Shown here: piece after piece, positions 36,611 to 46,362 of the stretch
How positions within the stretch are numbered: the stretch's first letter is position 1
How the letters are laid out: every line of letters begins with the position of its first letter
Origin: Burkholderiales bacterium
Lineage (GTDB): Bacteria; Pseudomonadota; Gammaproteobacteria; Burkholderiales; Ga0077523
Direction: 5' to 3'
Assembly: GCA_019747905.1 (NCBI GenBank)
Contig: JAIEQG010000038.1
Span: 1-64,000, forward strand
Length of the DNA stretch: 64,000 bases
Notes under the pieces: model-generated
Seen by the model: the letters and a program-made list of their open reading frames with translations, nothing else
Database searches by the model: none
What the model was told of the DNA's origin: nothing
Program-made: the position numbers and the translations under genes

Positions 36611-37908
36611 GACAGCCGCGGTCCTGCGCCGGCCGGAAGGACTGCGCGCCCGGCAAAGCGCGCCGTCGCACCGAGGGATTCTTCGAGCCGCAATGCTTCA
36701 TTCCACTTCGCCATCCGCTCCGAACGCGTGAACGAACCCACCTTGAGTTGACCCGCATCCCAGCCGGTCGCGAGATGCACGATGGTCACGTCCTCGGTTT
36801 CGCCGGAGCGTGCGGAGACGATGGTGCCGAAGCCGGCCCGCTTGCCGGCCTCGAGTGCCGCGCGAGTCTCCGTCACCGTCCCGGCCTGGTTCGGCTTGAT
36901 CAGCACCGCGTTGCAGGCGCGATCCGTCGCCGCGGCGCGCACGCGATCGGCGTTGGTCACGAGATAGTCGTCGCCGATGATCTGGATGCGGCCACCCATC
37001 GCAGCGGTGAATGCGCACATGCCTTCGGCGTCGTCCTCGGCGAGCGGGTCCTCGATGGAGGCGATGGGGTAGCGCCGGCACCATTCGAGCAGCATCGCGA
37101 TCATGCCGTCGCGGTCCAGTTCGCGCCGCTCCAGGCCCAACGTATAGCGGCCGCGGTGGCCGAACTCGGAGGCGGCTATGTCGAGTGAGATGGCGACCTC
37201 GTCGCCCGCCCGATAGCCGGCCTTCTCGATGGCGCGCGTCAGCACCGACAGAGCTTCCTCGTTCGAATCGAACAGCGGCCAGAAGCCGCCCTCGTCGGCG
37301 ACGCCGGCCAGCTTGCCGGCATCGCTCATCAGTTGGCCGGCGGCGCGATACACCTCGGCCGTCATCACCAGCGCTTCGTCGAAGCTGCCGGCACCGAGCG
37401 CCATGACCATGAAGTCCTGGATGTCGACGCGGCGGCCGGCGTGGGCACCGCCGCCGAAGATCTGGATCTCGGGCAGCGGCAGGCGCACCGGTTTGCCGCC
37501 GGCCAGGTACGACCACAATGCCTCCCCGCACGATGCGGCGGCGGCGTGCAGCACGGCCATCGAGACGGCGATGGTCGCGTTGCCGCCGAGACGCGCCTTG
37601 TTGGGCGTCCCGTCGAGTGCGATGAGTGCGGCGTCCACGGTCGCCTGGTCGGTGGCATTCATGCCGGCCAGGTGCCGGGCAATCTCGCCGTTGACGTTCG
37701 CCACGGCACGGGCCACGTCGAGTCCGCCGAGTTTCGATCCGCCGTCGCGCAGGTCGATCGCTTCGTGGGTCCCCCGCGAGGCGCCGGCCGGTGCGATGGC
37801 ACGGCCGATCGCTCCTCCCGCAAGGTGCACTTCGGCTTCGACGGTGGGCCGGCCGCGGGAATCCCAGATGCGGCGGCCGCGAACGCGGACGATGGTGGAG
37901 TCGGTCAT
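36607..37908 (-). CDS. Divergent enolase paralogue
   Basis: 433 residues, full enolase length. The three metal-binding acids are kept ([21 protein letters not shown]), as are the acid/base Lys in VLIKPNQAG (Lys338), the DEGG Glu and the later Lys in [10 protein letters not shown]. But the substrate-binding His of the SHRSGETED motif is Ala (SARSGETED, Ala366), the Glu of QEFM is Asp (QDFM), and the mobile loop reads GASRG instead of GASTG. It is therefore probably a paralogue with altered substrate, not the glycolytic enzyme, which in betaproteobacteria usually sits beside kdsA or pyrG. It is coupled to the permease by an ATGA overlap. Confidence 0.85.
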   Translation of the reverse strand: MTDSTIVRVRGRRIWDSRGRPTVEAEVHLAGGAIGRAIAPAGASRGTHEAIDLRDGGSKLGGLDVARAVANVNGEIARHLAGMNATDQATVDAALIALDGTPNKARLGGNATIAVSMAVLHAAAASCGEALWSYLAGGKPVRLPLPEIQIFGGGAHAGRRVDIQDFMVMALGAGSFDEALVMTAEVYRAAGQLMSDAGKLAGVADEGGFWPLFDSNEEALSVLTRAIEKAGYRAGDEVAISLDIAASEFGHRGRYTLGLERRELDRDGMIAMLLEWCRRYPIASIEDPLAEDDAEGMCAFTAAMGGRIQIIGDDYLVTNADRVRAAATDRACNAVLIKPNQAGTVTETRAALEAGKRAGFGTIVSARSGETEDVTIVHLATGWDAGQLKVGSFTRSERMAKWNEALRLEESLGATARFAGRAVLPAGAGPRLS

Positions 37909-37940
37909 GGGCAGTACAGCAGGAAAAGAACGCGGGGCGG

Positions 37941-38327
37941 TCAGGCGGTGAGTTCGATGCGATTGCCGTCGGGATCCACCGCGACGCTCTCGTAGTAGCC
38001 GTCGCCGGTGCGGCGCGGCCCATCGAGGATCGGGAACCCGGCTGCACGCAGGCGTGCGGTGATGTCATCGACGGCCCCTTCCGATCCGAGCGCGAGTGCG
38101 ATGTGCGCGTAGCCCACGGCGGGCTGTGTTGCGGCGGTCGCCAGAGCCGGAATCTGCATCACTTCGATGCGCGCCCCGTCGCCGAAGCGCAGGAACCACG
38201 ACCGGAAGGCCTTCTTCGGATTCTCATAGCCGTCGTTGGCGGTGGCCCCGAACCAATGCACGTAGAAATCACGCAGTCGTTCCGGATCCGTGGACCAGAG
38301 GGCCACATGCTCGATGCGGACGTTCAA
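37941..38327 (-). CDS. VOC-family (glyoxalase-like) protein
   Basis: 128 residues in one vicinal-oxygen-chelate fold: RIEHVALWSTDPERLRDFYVHWFGA, then FGDGARIEVMQ, YAHIALALG and YYESVAVDPDGNRIELTA. Metal ligands His, Glu, His and Glu can be placed. Glyoxalase, dioxygenase or isomerase activity cannot be told apart. I start at TTG 38327, just after the kinase stop; the track adds an unsupported extension into that gene. Confidence 0.85.
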   Translation of the reverse strand: MNVRIEHVALWSTDPERLRDFYVHWFGATANDGYENPKKAFRSWFLRFGDGARIEVMQIPALATAATQPAVGYAHIALALGSEGAVDDITARLRAAGFPILDGPRRTGDGYYESVAVDPDGNRIELTA

Positions 38328-38331
38328 GGGT

Positions 38332-39339
38332 TCACCATCTGGCGATTCCAGCCCGCCAAGCGTCGCGGACGGCGCCCAGCCGCTCGACCGGGTCGAGCAG
38401 CAGCGGCCGGGCAACCCGCCGTACCTTGTCGCGATCGCGGTCGTCGGTGATGTATTCCGCCGGTGACTTGCCGTCGACGCGGGCGAGGAGCAGGCCGGGC
38501 AGCAGATGGGCGACGCGCGCCTCGAGCTGCGCAGGCGGTTCCCACTTCACGCCGGCCAGGTAGGTCTCGTACAGCGTGGTGAAGCTCTGCAGATACACAG
38601 CCCACCAGCGCGGCCGCCAGACGCATTTCAGCAGCAGGTGATTCAGGCAGAAGGCAAGATCGAACGCCGGATCGCCGTACCAGGCGCACTCGGCATCCAC
38701 GAACACCGGGCCGCGCGGCCCGACCAGGATGTTCTTGGGACTGACGTCGCCGTGAACCAGGGCGCGCTTGTTGGAGGCCGTGATCTCGACGAGGCGCTCC
38801 AGTGTCGGCGCACAATCGGCGTGGGCGCGCGCGGTTGCTTGCAGATACGGCTCGAGCCGTATCGGGAAGAAAATGTGGTCGGTGGCGAAGCGCTCGGCCA
38901 GTTCGCTCCGGTCGGCGGTGCTGGCGTGGATGAGCGCGAGTCGGCGCCCCACTTCGCGTGCCGTCGCTCCGTCGACGATGCCGTCGCGCAACTGGAGCTT
39001 CCACACCGGGTGGTCGGCTGGATCGAGCCAGGCCATCGCGAAGAGGCTCGATTCGACGTCTTCGCCCAGGATGGCCGGCACTGCGTCCGGCGCGATGGCT
39101 CCCGCGACCCGCATCCATTCGACCTCGTAGCGGTTACGTTCGGTCGGCGCGCGCCAATCCGCTTCCACCTTGAGCTTCGGCAGAGCGCGCTTGATGCATA
39201 CCGAACCGCGCGGCAGGTCGGCCCGGAAGATATCGGACGACACGCCGCCCGCCAGCGGTTCCAGCGTGAGTGCCTCGCCGGGCGCAGCCAAACCCATGCG
39301 CTCGAGCGCGGCTCGAAAAACGGCGGTGTGATCCTCCAC
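38332..39339 (-). CDS. APH/choline-kinase family phosphotransferase
   Basis: 335 residues with a kinase-like fold. The catalytic loop is ALVHGDVSPKNILVG and the metal-binding motif FVDAECAWYGDPAFDLAFCLNHLL. The N-terminal lobe has GGVSSDIFRAD and the ATP Lys in VCIKRAL. It should phosphorylate a small hydroxyl compound, not necessarily an antibiotic. First gene of the minus-strand run kinase-VOC-enolase-like-permease-thioesterase, suggesting it makes the phosphorylated substrate of the enolase-like enzyme (inference). Confidence 0.87.
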   Translation of the reverse strand: MEDHTAVFRAALERMGLAAPGEALTLEPLAGGVSSDIFRADLPRGSVCIKRALPKLKVEADWRAPTERNRYEVEWMRVAGAIAPDAVPAILGEDVESSLFAMAWLDPADHPVWKLQLRDGIVDGATAREVGRRLALIHASTADRSELAERFATDHIFFPIRLEPYLQATARAHADCAPTLERLVEITASNKRALVHGDVSPKNILVGPRGPVFVDAECAWYGDPAFDLAFCLNHLLLKCVWRPRWWAVYLQSFTTLYETYLAGVKWEPPAQLEARVAHLLPGLLLARVDGKSPAEYITDDRDRDKVRRVARPLLLDPVERLGAVRDAWRAGIARW

Positions 39340-39452
39340 GGCGATGACGGCGTAACATCGGGTCGTCGTTCGCGCTTCTCGTCGGTTCGGAAGGCGCGGT
39401 GCGACCGGAAAAAGCGGAGCAAGACTCTAGCACAGCGTTCCTTCGGAGACCC

Positions 39453-40940
39453 ATGCAGGCCATCCTCGCCCTCGACCAGGGCACCACGAGTTCGCGCGCG
39501 CTGGTGTTCGATGCCACCGGCCGCGTCCTCGGCGTGGCGCAGCGCGAACTGCCGCAGATCTACCCGCAGCCTGGGTGGGTGGAACACGACCCGGAGACCA
39601 TCTGGGCCACGCAGATCGCGACTGCCCGCGAGGCGCTCGCTCAGGCCGGTGTCGGCGTTGCCGACATCGCCGCCATCGGCATCACCAATCAGCGCGAGAC
39701 TACCGTCGTGTGGGAACGAGCGAGCGGTCGCCCGATAGCCAATGCCATCGTCTGGCAGGATCGGCGGACCGCCGGGCACTGCGAGCGGCTGCGATCGGAC
39801 GGACTCGCGGGGCTCTTTCAATCGCGCACGGGCCTCGTGCTCGACGCCTACTTCTCCGGGACCAAGGTGGCCTGGATTCTCGACCACGTACCCGGCGCCC
39901 GCGCGCGGGCAGAACGCGGCGAGCTGGCCTTCGGCACAGTGGACGCGTGGCTCATCTGGAAGCTGACCGGCGGTCGTGTTCATGCGACGGACGCGAGCAA
40001 CGCGTCGCGCACGTTGCTCTACGACATTCGCGAGCGCCGCTGGGACGCCGAACTCGCTGCCGCGTTGGGCGTGCCTCTGCCCGTGCTGCCGGTCGTGGTG
40101 CCATCGAGCGGTGTGGTGGCGCAGGCCGACGCGCAGATCCTGGGTGCACCGATCCCCATCGCGGGCATCGCGGGCGACCAGCAGGCGGCGCTGTTCGGTC
40201 AGCGCTGCGTCACGCCCGGCAAGGTGAAGAACACTTACGGCACCGGCTGTTTCATGCTCATGCATACCGGTGAGCGGGTGCCGGAGTCACAGCATCACTT
40301 GCTGGCGACTGTTGCATGGCAGATCGGTGACCGCACCGAATACGCGCTCGAGGGCAGCGTGTTCATCGCGGGCGCCGCGGTTCAGTGGCTGCGCGACGGC
40401 CTGGGTCTGATCGCCAGTGCCGGCGAGATCGAAGCCCTTGCCGCGTCGGTGCCCGATACCGACGGCGTGTACTTCGTGCCGGCATTCACCGGCCTCGGCG
40501 CGCCCCATTGGGATCCGCTCGCGCGCGGCACGATCTGCGGGATCACGCGCGGCACGAACCGCGCGCACCTGGCACGCGCGGCGCTCGAGTCCATCGCGTT
40601 CCAGACCGCCGACATTCTGGAATGCATGCAGGCCGATGCCGGCGTCGCGCTGGCCGAGTTGCGCGTCGACGGCGGCGCCACGCGCAACGACCTCCTGATG
40701 CAGTTCCAGGCCGATCTGCTCGGTGTCCCGGTAGTGCGCGCTGCCAACGCCGAGTCCACCGCGCTAGGTGCCGCGCTGCTTGCCGGTCTCGCAGTGGGCG
40801 TCTGGAAGGATGCCGGGCAGGTGAACGGATTGTGGCAGGCGCAGCGCGCGTTCACGGGCGCAATGCCGCGGGAACGAGTAGCCTCGATGACATCACGGTG
40901 GCACGCAGCGGTCGAGCGTGCCAAGGGTTGGAGCGTTTGA
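39453..40940 (+). CDS. glpK: Glycerol kinase
   Basis: 495 residues, FGGY family. [20 protein letters not shown] is the N-terminal phosphate motif; [31 protein letters not shown] and [10 protein letters not shown], with [10 protein letters not shown], are specific for glycerol kinase. It makes sn-glycerol 3-phosphate from glycerol and ATP. Divergent from the kinase operon with a 113-base gap that must hold both promoters. No glpF, glpD or glpR is next to it. Confidence 0.96.
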   Translation: MQAILALDQGTTSSRALVFDATGRVLGVAQRELPQIYPQPGWVEHDPETIWATQIATAREALAQAGVGVADIAAIGITNQRETTVVWERASGRPIANAIVWQDRRTAGHCERLRSDGLAGLFQSRTGLVLDAYFSGTKVAWILDHVPGARARAERGELAFGTVDAWLIWKLTGGRVHATDASNASRTLLYDIRERRWDAELAAALGVPLPVLPVVVPSSGVVAQADAQILGAPIPIAGIAGDQQAALFGQRCVTPGKVKNTYGTGCFMLMHTGERVPESQHHLLATVAWQIGDRTEYALEGSVFIAGAAVQWLRDGLGLIASAGEIEALAASVPDTDGVYFVPAFTGLGAPHWDPLARGTICGITRGTNRAHLARAALESIAFQTADILECMQADAGVALAELRVDGGATRNDLLMQFQADLLGVPVVRAANAESTALGAALLAGLAVGVWKDAGQVNGLWQAQRAFTGAMPRERVASMTSRWHAAVERAKGWSV

Positions 40941-41004
40941 GTCGCAGCAGGGTCAAGACAGGGGAGAGCGCCAGGAAAGACATCACTGCAATCGGGGAGG
41001 AGAC

Positions 41005-43056
41005 ATGAAGGCAATCGCTACCGAGAACATCCGCACCGTGGCGCTGGTGGGCCATGGTGCGGCCGGCAAGACCACGCTCGCGGAGTCGCTGCTGAAAACC
41101 GCCGGGGCCATCGCGTCCGCCGGCACCGTCGAGCGCGGATCGACCGTCAGCGATCATCTCGCGATCGAGAAGGAGTACCGGCACTCGCTGCAGGCGTCGG
41201 TGCTGCGGTTGGAAACCCAAGGCAAGCGCGTGCATCTCATCGACACGCCGGGATTCCCGGATTTCATCGGGCAGTCCATCGGCGCCCTCGATGCCGTGGA
41301 AACCGCGGCGGTGGTGGTAAGCGCGCAGTCGGGTATCGAGATGATCACTTCGCGCATGATGCAATGGGCCGCGAAGCGGCAGTTGTGCCGGCTCGTGATC
41401 GTCAACAAGATCGACGCCGAGCACATCGACCTGCCCGGCTTGCTGCGAGCCATCCAGGGCGCCTTCGGCAAGGAGTGTCTGCCGATCAACCTGCCGGCCG
41501 GAGGCGGAACGCGGGTCGTCGATTGCTTCTTCAATCCGGGCGGCGAGGCGGACTTCCTGTCGGTCGCGGAGGCCCATCGGGCACTGGTCGACCAGGTGGT
41601 GGAAGTCGACGAGGAGCTGATGGCGCTCTACCTGGAGAAAGGCGAGATCGCCCCGGAGCAACTGCACGCGCCGTTCGAGAAGGCCTTGCGCGAAGGGCAT
41701 CTCGTGCCGGTGTGCTTCGTCTCGGCCCGCAATGGCGCCGGCGTGGCGGAACTGCTCGACGTGTTTGCGAAGCTGCTGCCGAACCCGACCGAAGGCAATC
41801 CGCCGCTGTTCTACAAGGGTGAGGGCGCGGACGCGGTCGAGTTCCAATCCGAACCCGATCCGGCGAAGCACGTGCTGGCACACGTCTTCAAGATCGTGAT
41901 CGATCCGTTCGTGGGCAGGCTGGGTGTGTTCCGCGTGCACCAAGGGACCGTGACGAAGGACACGCAACTCTTCGTCGGCGACGGCCGCAAGCCATTCAAG
42001 GTGGGACACCTTTTCATGCTCCAGGGCAAGGAGCATGTCGAGGTGGTGTCGTGCGTGCCGGGCGACATCGCTGCCGTGGCCAAGGTGGACGAGATCGAGT
42101 TCGACAGCGTGCTGCACGACTCGCACGACGAGGACCACATCCACATGCGGCCGCTGGAGTTCCCGGTGCCGATGCACGGTCTCGCGATCCAGCCCAGGCG
42201 TCGCGGCGAGGAACAGCGGCTGGCCGACGCCTTGCACAAGCTGATCGCCGAGGACCCGACGCTACGGGTCGAACACGACCCCCACATGAACGAGACCGTG
42301 CTGCGAGGCCTCGGGGAATTGCATCTTCGTGCGACGCTGGAGCGCATGGCGCAGCAATACAAGGTGGAAGTGGACACGCGCCCGCCGCGCGTGCCCTACC
42401 GTGAAACCATCACCATGCCGGCTGAAGGTCACAATCGCCACAAGAAGCAGACTGGCGGTGCCGGTCAGTTCGGCGAGGTGTTCCTGCGCATCGAACCGCT
42501 TCCCCGTGGCGAGGGCTTCCAGTTCGTCGATGCGGTGAAGGGCGGGGTGATTCCGTCGCAATTGATTCCGGCGGTGCAGAAGGGCGTGGAACAGGTGCTC
42601 GCTGCCGGTCCGCTCGCCGGTTTCCCGGTGCAGGACGTGCGCGTCACGGTCTACGACGGCAAGCACCACCCGGTAGACTCGAAGGAAGTGGCCTTCGTCG
42701 CGGCGGGTCGCAAGGCGTTTCTCGACGCATTGACCAAGGCCGGATCGATCGTGCTGGAACCCATCGTGCACGTCGAGGTGTTGTGCCCCGAGTCGACCAT
42801 GGGTGACATCACCGGCGATCTTTCTTCACGTCGCGGGCAGATCACCGGCACGCGCGCGCTGCAGGCCGCGACGCTGACGGTGAGCGGGCTGGCGCCGCTG
42901 GCTGAACTGAACGGCTATGCCTCGCGCCTCAAGGCGTTCACCGGCGGTCAGGGCTCGTATTCCATGGAGTTGAGCCACTACGAGCAAGCGCCACCGACCG
43001 TGCAGCAACAGCTAGCAACCGACTACCGGGCGATGCGCCGGCATGAGGAGGAGTGA
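41005..43056 (+). CDS. EF-G-like translational GTPase (non-canonical)
   Basis: 683 residues with the EF-G domain order. The P-loop is GHGAAGKT (16-23). The G3 motif reads DTPGF (80-84) where EF-G and EF-Tu have DTPGH; the catalytic His is Phe. NKID (G4) is present. The C-terminal EF-G domains IV and V are recognisable (RRGQITGTR, LAPLAELNGYASRLKAFTGGQGSY). Stand-alone EF-G2-type proteins of this kind are known, with slow or absent GTP hydrolysis and no agreed role. It lies 64 bases after glpK and away from rpsL/rpsG/tuf, so it is not the housekeeping fusA. Confidence 0.9.
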   Translation: MKAIATENIRTVALVGHGAAGKTTLAESLLKTAGAIASAGTVERGSTVSDHLAIEKEYRHSLQASVLRLETQGKRVHLIDTPGFPDFIGQSIGALDAVETAAVVVSAQSGIEMITSRMMQWAAKRQLCRLVIVNKIDAEHIDLPGLLRAIQGAFGKECLPINLPAGGGTRVVDCFFNPGGEADFLSVAEAHRALVDQVVEVDEELMALYLEKGEIAPEQLHAPFEKALREGHLVPVCFVSARNGAGVAELLDVFAKLLPNPTEGNPPLFYKGEGADAVEFQSEPDPAKHVLAHVFKIVIDPFVGRLGVFRVHQGTVTKDTQLFVGDGRKPFKVGHLFMLQGKEHVEVVSCVPGDIAAVAKVDEIEFDSVLHDSHDEDHIHMRPLEFPVPMHGLAIQPRRRGEEQRLADALHKLIAEDPTLRVEHDPHMNETVLRGLGELHLRATLERMAQQYKVEVDTRPPRVPYRETITMPAEGHNRHKKQTGGAGQFGEVFLRIEPLPRGEGFQFVDAVKGGVIPSQLIPAVQKGVEQVLAAGPLAGFPVQDVRVTVYDGKHHPVDSKEVAFVAAGRKAFLDALTKAGSIVLEPIVHVEVLCPESTMGDITGDLSSRRGQITGTRALQAATLTVSGLAPLAELNGYASRLKAFTGGQGSYSMELSHYEQAPPTVQQQLATDYRAMRRHEEE

Positions 43057-43142
43057 GTGGATGCCCCCCCGAGAAGCCTTGCGGCCTCTCCGCCCAGGCG
43101 ATGGTCCAGCCCGCTTCCTCGCCTTGGGCGCGGTTGGTCGCT

Positions 43143-43604
43143 TCAGCAGTTGCCGCTCACGCAGCGGATCATGCGCTGCGCGCACGTGATCTGATCGAAG
43201 TCGGCACCCAGCTGGAACTCGGTGTCGACGCCGATGTGCTGGACGATCGCGTTGTTGCACTGAACGCGGCTGGTCACGTAGCGCGCCGGTGCCAGCCATC
43301 GCGCGTTCGCGCATCCGGGATCGCCGTGTCCGAACCGGATGCCGACTTCGTACGTGGCGCACAGGAATCCGTTGTGCTGCACCCAGGTCTCGACGTACAG
43401 CTCGCCCTTGCGCGCCACCCAGCCCTTGCCGCGGTTGCGACCGAAGTCGAACTCGAGACGGTCGGTCTTGCCGCTGGCCGTTACGGCGATGGCAGGCACC
43501 GCCGGAGCGTTGGCGCGGCGGATCGCGGGGTCTTCGTCGTCCTGGGCCAGGATGCAGGCGGACGGCAACACGTATGCAGCAAGCGCGATTACGACGAGGC
43601 GCAT
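43143..43604 (-). CDS. Exported cysteine-containing protein, unknown function
   Basis: 153 residues with an N-terminal signal (MRLVVIALAAYVLPSACILA). The mature part is Cys-containing, ending CAQRMIRCVSGNC, and beta-rich. ATG 43604 has AAAGGAG upstream. No family recognised. It converges on the EF-G-like gene. Confidence 0.7.
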   Translation of the reverse strand: MRLVVIALAAYVLPSACILAQDDEDPAIRRANAPAVPAIAVTASGKTDRLEFDFGRNRGKGWVARKGELYVETWVQHNGFLCATYEVGIRFGHGDPGCANARWLAPARYVTSRVQCNNAIVQHIGVDTEFQLGADFDQITCAQRMIRCVSGNC

Positions 43605-43731
43605 GAACCACTCCTTTGGATCGGACCATGGTAAACCCTGGCACGATACGTCCCAAGTGGTTCTAGGCGTGGCGTGCGTCCGTCAGCGGCCACGTCCTGT
43701 TGGACCGGCCGTCACGCCGACCACAGCGCCC

Positions 43732-44553
43732 CTATCGGTACTCGATCGCCTCGGGCGTTCCCCGCCAGTAGACGAACCGACCCGTGGGCAGGGACCAGGC
43801 CGCCTCGCTGTCCAGCGGAACCAGCATCGTTCCGCGGCGCTCGTAGCGCCGATACGTGCCCCCCCAGGGTTGGATGGCAGGCGGGTTCGTCCCGTCGTCG
43901 AAGGTGCGTTCGCTGGATGTCATCGACTCGATGAGTCCGTCGGCACCGAAGTGGAACTCGGCTTGCACCGTCGAGGTTCCGTTCGAGATCGCGGCCCGGG
44001 CCGTGGCATCGTCGATGGCCGTCCAGCGAACGCCCTGGCTCGGCAGCAGTGCGGTGGGCACCCAGACGGCTTCACCCAGGAAGCGCAACAGCGCATTCGT
44101 CGCGATGTTCGTGGTTCCGCGAACATCGACCACGGTGATCAGGCCCATGATCGCACCCAGCATCGAGCCTTGCCCGCCGACCAGTTCGTCGCGCACCAAG
44201 ACGGGGACACCCGGCAGCATCCGCATGCGTGCATCCCAGACGAATGCGTGCGTGGTCGGCACGAAGTCCTGGATGGCGCTGAAGGCCACCCATTGGTCAC
44301 GGCCGGGCTTGCCCATGTTGAAAGTGCCGGACCACCGCACGCGCGCATGTCGCACGATGGGCTGCCTGTCCGTGAGCACCTTGCGAAAATAGCGTGCGAC
44401 CGGGGGCGGGAGGTCCGCGAGATCGCTTTCGGAGTACACCGCAATCGCTGGCGCAGCGGCTTCCACGAGCATCGCAGCCCGGATCGATTCCGTCGCCTCA
44501 TGCCAGCGCCAGTGAGCGTGCCACAGGACTGCGGCAGCCGCAGCCGCGAGCAC
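43732..44553 (-). CDS. DUF6544-like conserved protein
   Basis: 273 residues with a membrane anchor or signal at the start (MLAAAAAAVLWHAHWRW). The body DLPPPVARYFRKVL, ARVRWSGTFNMG, FVPTTHAFVWDARMRMLPG, RDELVGGQGSMLGAIMGLI and EAVWVPTALLPSQGVRW matches a family often named DUF6544/DUF6920. Function unknown. Confidence 0.72.
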   Translation of the reverse strand: MLAAAAAAVLWHAHWRWHEATESIRAAMLVEAAAPAIAVYSESDLADLPPPVARYFRKVLTDRQPIVRHARVRWSGTFNMGKPGRDQWVAFSAIQDFVPTTHAFVWDARMRMLPGVPVLVRDELVGGQGSMLGAIMGLITVVDVRGTTNIATNALLRFLGEAVWVPTALLPSQGVRWTAIDDATARAAISNGTSTVQAEFHFGADGLIESMTSSERTFDDGTNPPAIQPWGGTYRRYERRGTMLVPLDSEAAWSLPTGRFVYWRGTPEAIEYR

Positions 44554-44642
44554 GCAAAGAACCAGGAGAACGCGCAGGTACGATTCCTCGAGTCAGCGGG
44601 CCGCGTATCCGACGCGGCACGGTCCGGCTTTACGCCGTCGGG

Positions 44643-44972
44643 TCAGTCGCAGTGCCAGTCGGAAAAGAACGCGGCGTCGGAACTTCTGGCGGTCGCGGTA
44701 TTGCTCGACGGCGGCGTATCGACCAGCGCCGACACCGAGACGCCCAGCGCATCCAGTTCGCTGCGGGCGGCGCGCTCCGAATCGAAAGGCCCCGAGTAAT
44801 GCGCGTGCATGTCGAACAGCGGCTCCTCCACGTCATCCGGCCACTGTACGAGGTACCAGTATCCCGGCAGCAACGGATGACCGTTCGCCGTGCGATACCG
44901 GCAGTCGTGGCCGGCGGTGTCGGTGAGATGGTTGTGACTGTTGACGAACACGACCCTCGCGTGTGTGACCAT
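44643..44972 (-). CDS. Small protein of unknown function
   Basis: 109 residues, His- and Trp-rich (VNSHNHLTDTAGHDCRY, GYWYLVQWPDD). ATG 44972 has GAGGAAAG six bases upstream. A competing ORF in another frame (44630-45124) lacks these protein-like features, so I prefer this one. No family recognised. Confidence 0.5.
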   Translation of the reverse strand: MVTHARVVFVNSHNHLTDTAGHDCRYRTANGHPLLPGYWYLVQWPDDVEEPLFDMHAHYSGPFDSERAARSELDALGVSVSALVDTPPSSNTATARSSDAAFFSDWHCD

Positions 44973-45353
44973 GGTGCTTTCCTCGTTCTTGCCGGCGCAA
45001 CTGAAGGCGCGGCGGCGACAACTCGATCCGCCACGCGGCCACCCGTCGACAACGTCAGGGTTGAAGGAAATCCAGGTACGTCAGTCGTGCATCCCGGGCC
45101 CCGTCTCGGGTCGGGATCCGACATGCACGACTGCCGTTAACGGCAGGTTCCCGATTTCCTTGCGCCAAAATGTCCTTGTACTCGCTTTTTCCGATGCTCG
45201 TCGTTGACGCCGATCAACGATGCTGCCATCCGGGTGCGGAAATTGGCGTTTCGGACGGGTTGCCGGCCCTGCAGGGCTCGCTGGCCGGCGAAGTGACGCC
45301 GCTTGGCGACGCCTTCTCGTAAACTCCCGGCTCGTTGCGTGTCGAGGTATCCC
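44973..45353. other. 380-base gap without a supported gene
   Basis: Apart from the inverted repeat at 45082-45133, I see no gene or RNA. Some short ORFs of the track cross it but lack ribosome binding sites and recognisable content. It should hold the promoters of the divergent small-protein gene and speB. Confidence 0.6.
45082..45133. repeat. Inverted repeat CAGTCGTGCAT / ATGCACGACTG
   Basis: Perfect 11-base arms at 45082-45092 and 45123-45133, with an inner ATCCCG / CGGGAT pair extending the fold. It lies about 220 bases upstream of the agmatinase-like gene. It may be an operator or a leader hairpin; it has no U-run, so a rho-independent terminator is less likely. Confidence 0.6.
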
Positions 45354-46304
45354 ATGGAAAACCCTGCCTTCAACCCCCAGAACTCCCCGCGGTACATGGA
45401 GATTCCCACTTTCATGCGCTCGCCGCTGCAGCGCGATCCGGCGGGTCTCGACGTGGCGATGATCGGCGTGCCCTACGACGGTGGCGTGACCTGCCGGGCC
45501 GGTGCGCGCCACGGACCGCGCGAGATCCGCAACCAGTCCTCGATGTGCCGGGGCATCCACCACGTGTCGCGCATCAACCCGTTCGAGATCTGCAAAGTGG
45601 CGGATGTCGGCGACGTCGCGTTCTCGAAGATCTTCGATCGCGACGCCGTGTTGGCCGACATCGAGGGGTTCTATCGCCGGATCCTCGAGTCCGGTGCGCT
45701 GCCGCTCACGGCCGGCGGCGACCATTCGATCACGTACCCGATATTCCGCGGCATCGCGCGCCATCGTCCGATCGGCATGATCCACATCGATGCCCATACC
45801 GACACGTGGGGCGAATGGGGCGGCAGCCGGTTCCATCACGGCTCGCCGTTTCGCTATGCGGTCGAAGACGGGCTGCTCGACCCGAAGCGCACCATCCAGA
45901 TCGGCATCCGCGGCGGCCAGGCCGTCGACGACGGGTGGCGCTACTCTGCCGACTCGGGTATGCGCGTCGTGTTCATCGACGAATTCGTCGAGTTGGGCGT
46001 CGAGAAAGTGATCGCCGAAGCGCGCCATGTCGTCGGCGACGGACCGACCTACATCACCTTCGACGTGGACGGGCTCGACCCGGTGTACGCGCCCGGTACC
46101 GGCACGCCGGAGATCGGCGGGCTCACCACGCGCGAAGCGCAGCAGTTCCTGCGCGGATTGCGGGGCCTGAACCTGGTCGGCGGCGACGTGGTCGAAGTGT
46201 GCCCACCCTTCGATCCCTCCGGCAATACCGCGCTGGTGGGTGCGACCATCATGTACGAGATCCTTTGCCTGCTGGCGGAGGTGGTGGCAGCGCGCAAGCG
46301 CTGA
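45354..46304 (+). CDS. speB: Agmatinase-family ureohydrolase
   Basis: 316 residues. The two-manganese site of the arginase/agmatinase family is complete: GGDHSITYP, HIDAHTDTW and FDVDGLDPVYAPGTGTPEIGG. The TRAGARHGPREIRN-type N-terminal motif (CRAGARHGPREIRNQS) is also present. It releases urea from agmatine or from another guanidino compound such as guanidinobutyrate; the sequence alone does not decide. ATG 45354 fits the family start. Confidence 0.88.
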   Translation: MENPAFNPQNSPRYMEIPTFMRSPLQRDPAGLDVAMIGVPYDGGVTCRAGARHGPREIRNQSSMCRGIHHVSRINPFEICKVADVGDVAFSKIFDRDAVLADIEGFYRRILESGALPLTAGGDHSITYPIFRGIARHRPIGMIHIDAHTDTWGEWGGSRFHHGSPFRYAVEDGLLDPKRTIQIGIRGGQAVDDGWRYSADSGMRVVFIDEFVELGVEKVIAEARHVVGDGPTYITFDVDGLDPVYAPGTGTPEIGGLTTREAQQFLRGLRGLNLVGGDVVEVCPPFDPSGNTALVGATIMYEILCLLAEVVAARKR

Positions 46305-46362
46305 ACCGCGGCGCCAATCGGTATCATCCGCAACCGGCCAATGCCCGGCAGCGTCCCAGTTC

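Noticed and set aside
38332-39339. Aminoglycoside resistance gene
   Set aside because: The fold is shared by many kinases; nothing in the context points to drug resistance.
43732-44553. Lipocalin or hydrolase assignment
   Set aside because: Sequence matches an uncharacterised DUF pattern better; no catalytic residues can be named.
44630-45124. Alternative 164-residue ORF overlapping 44643-44972
   Set aside because: Composition resembles a frame shadow and it lacks a ribosome binding site; the 109-residue frame looks more protein-like.
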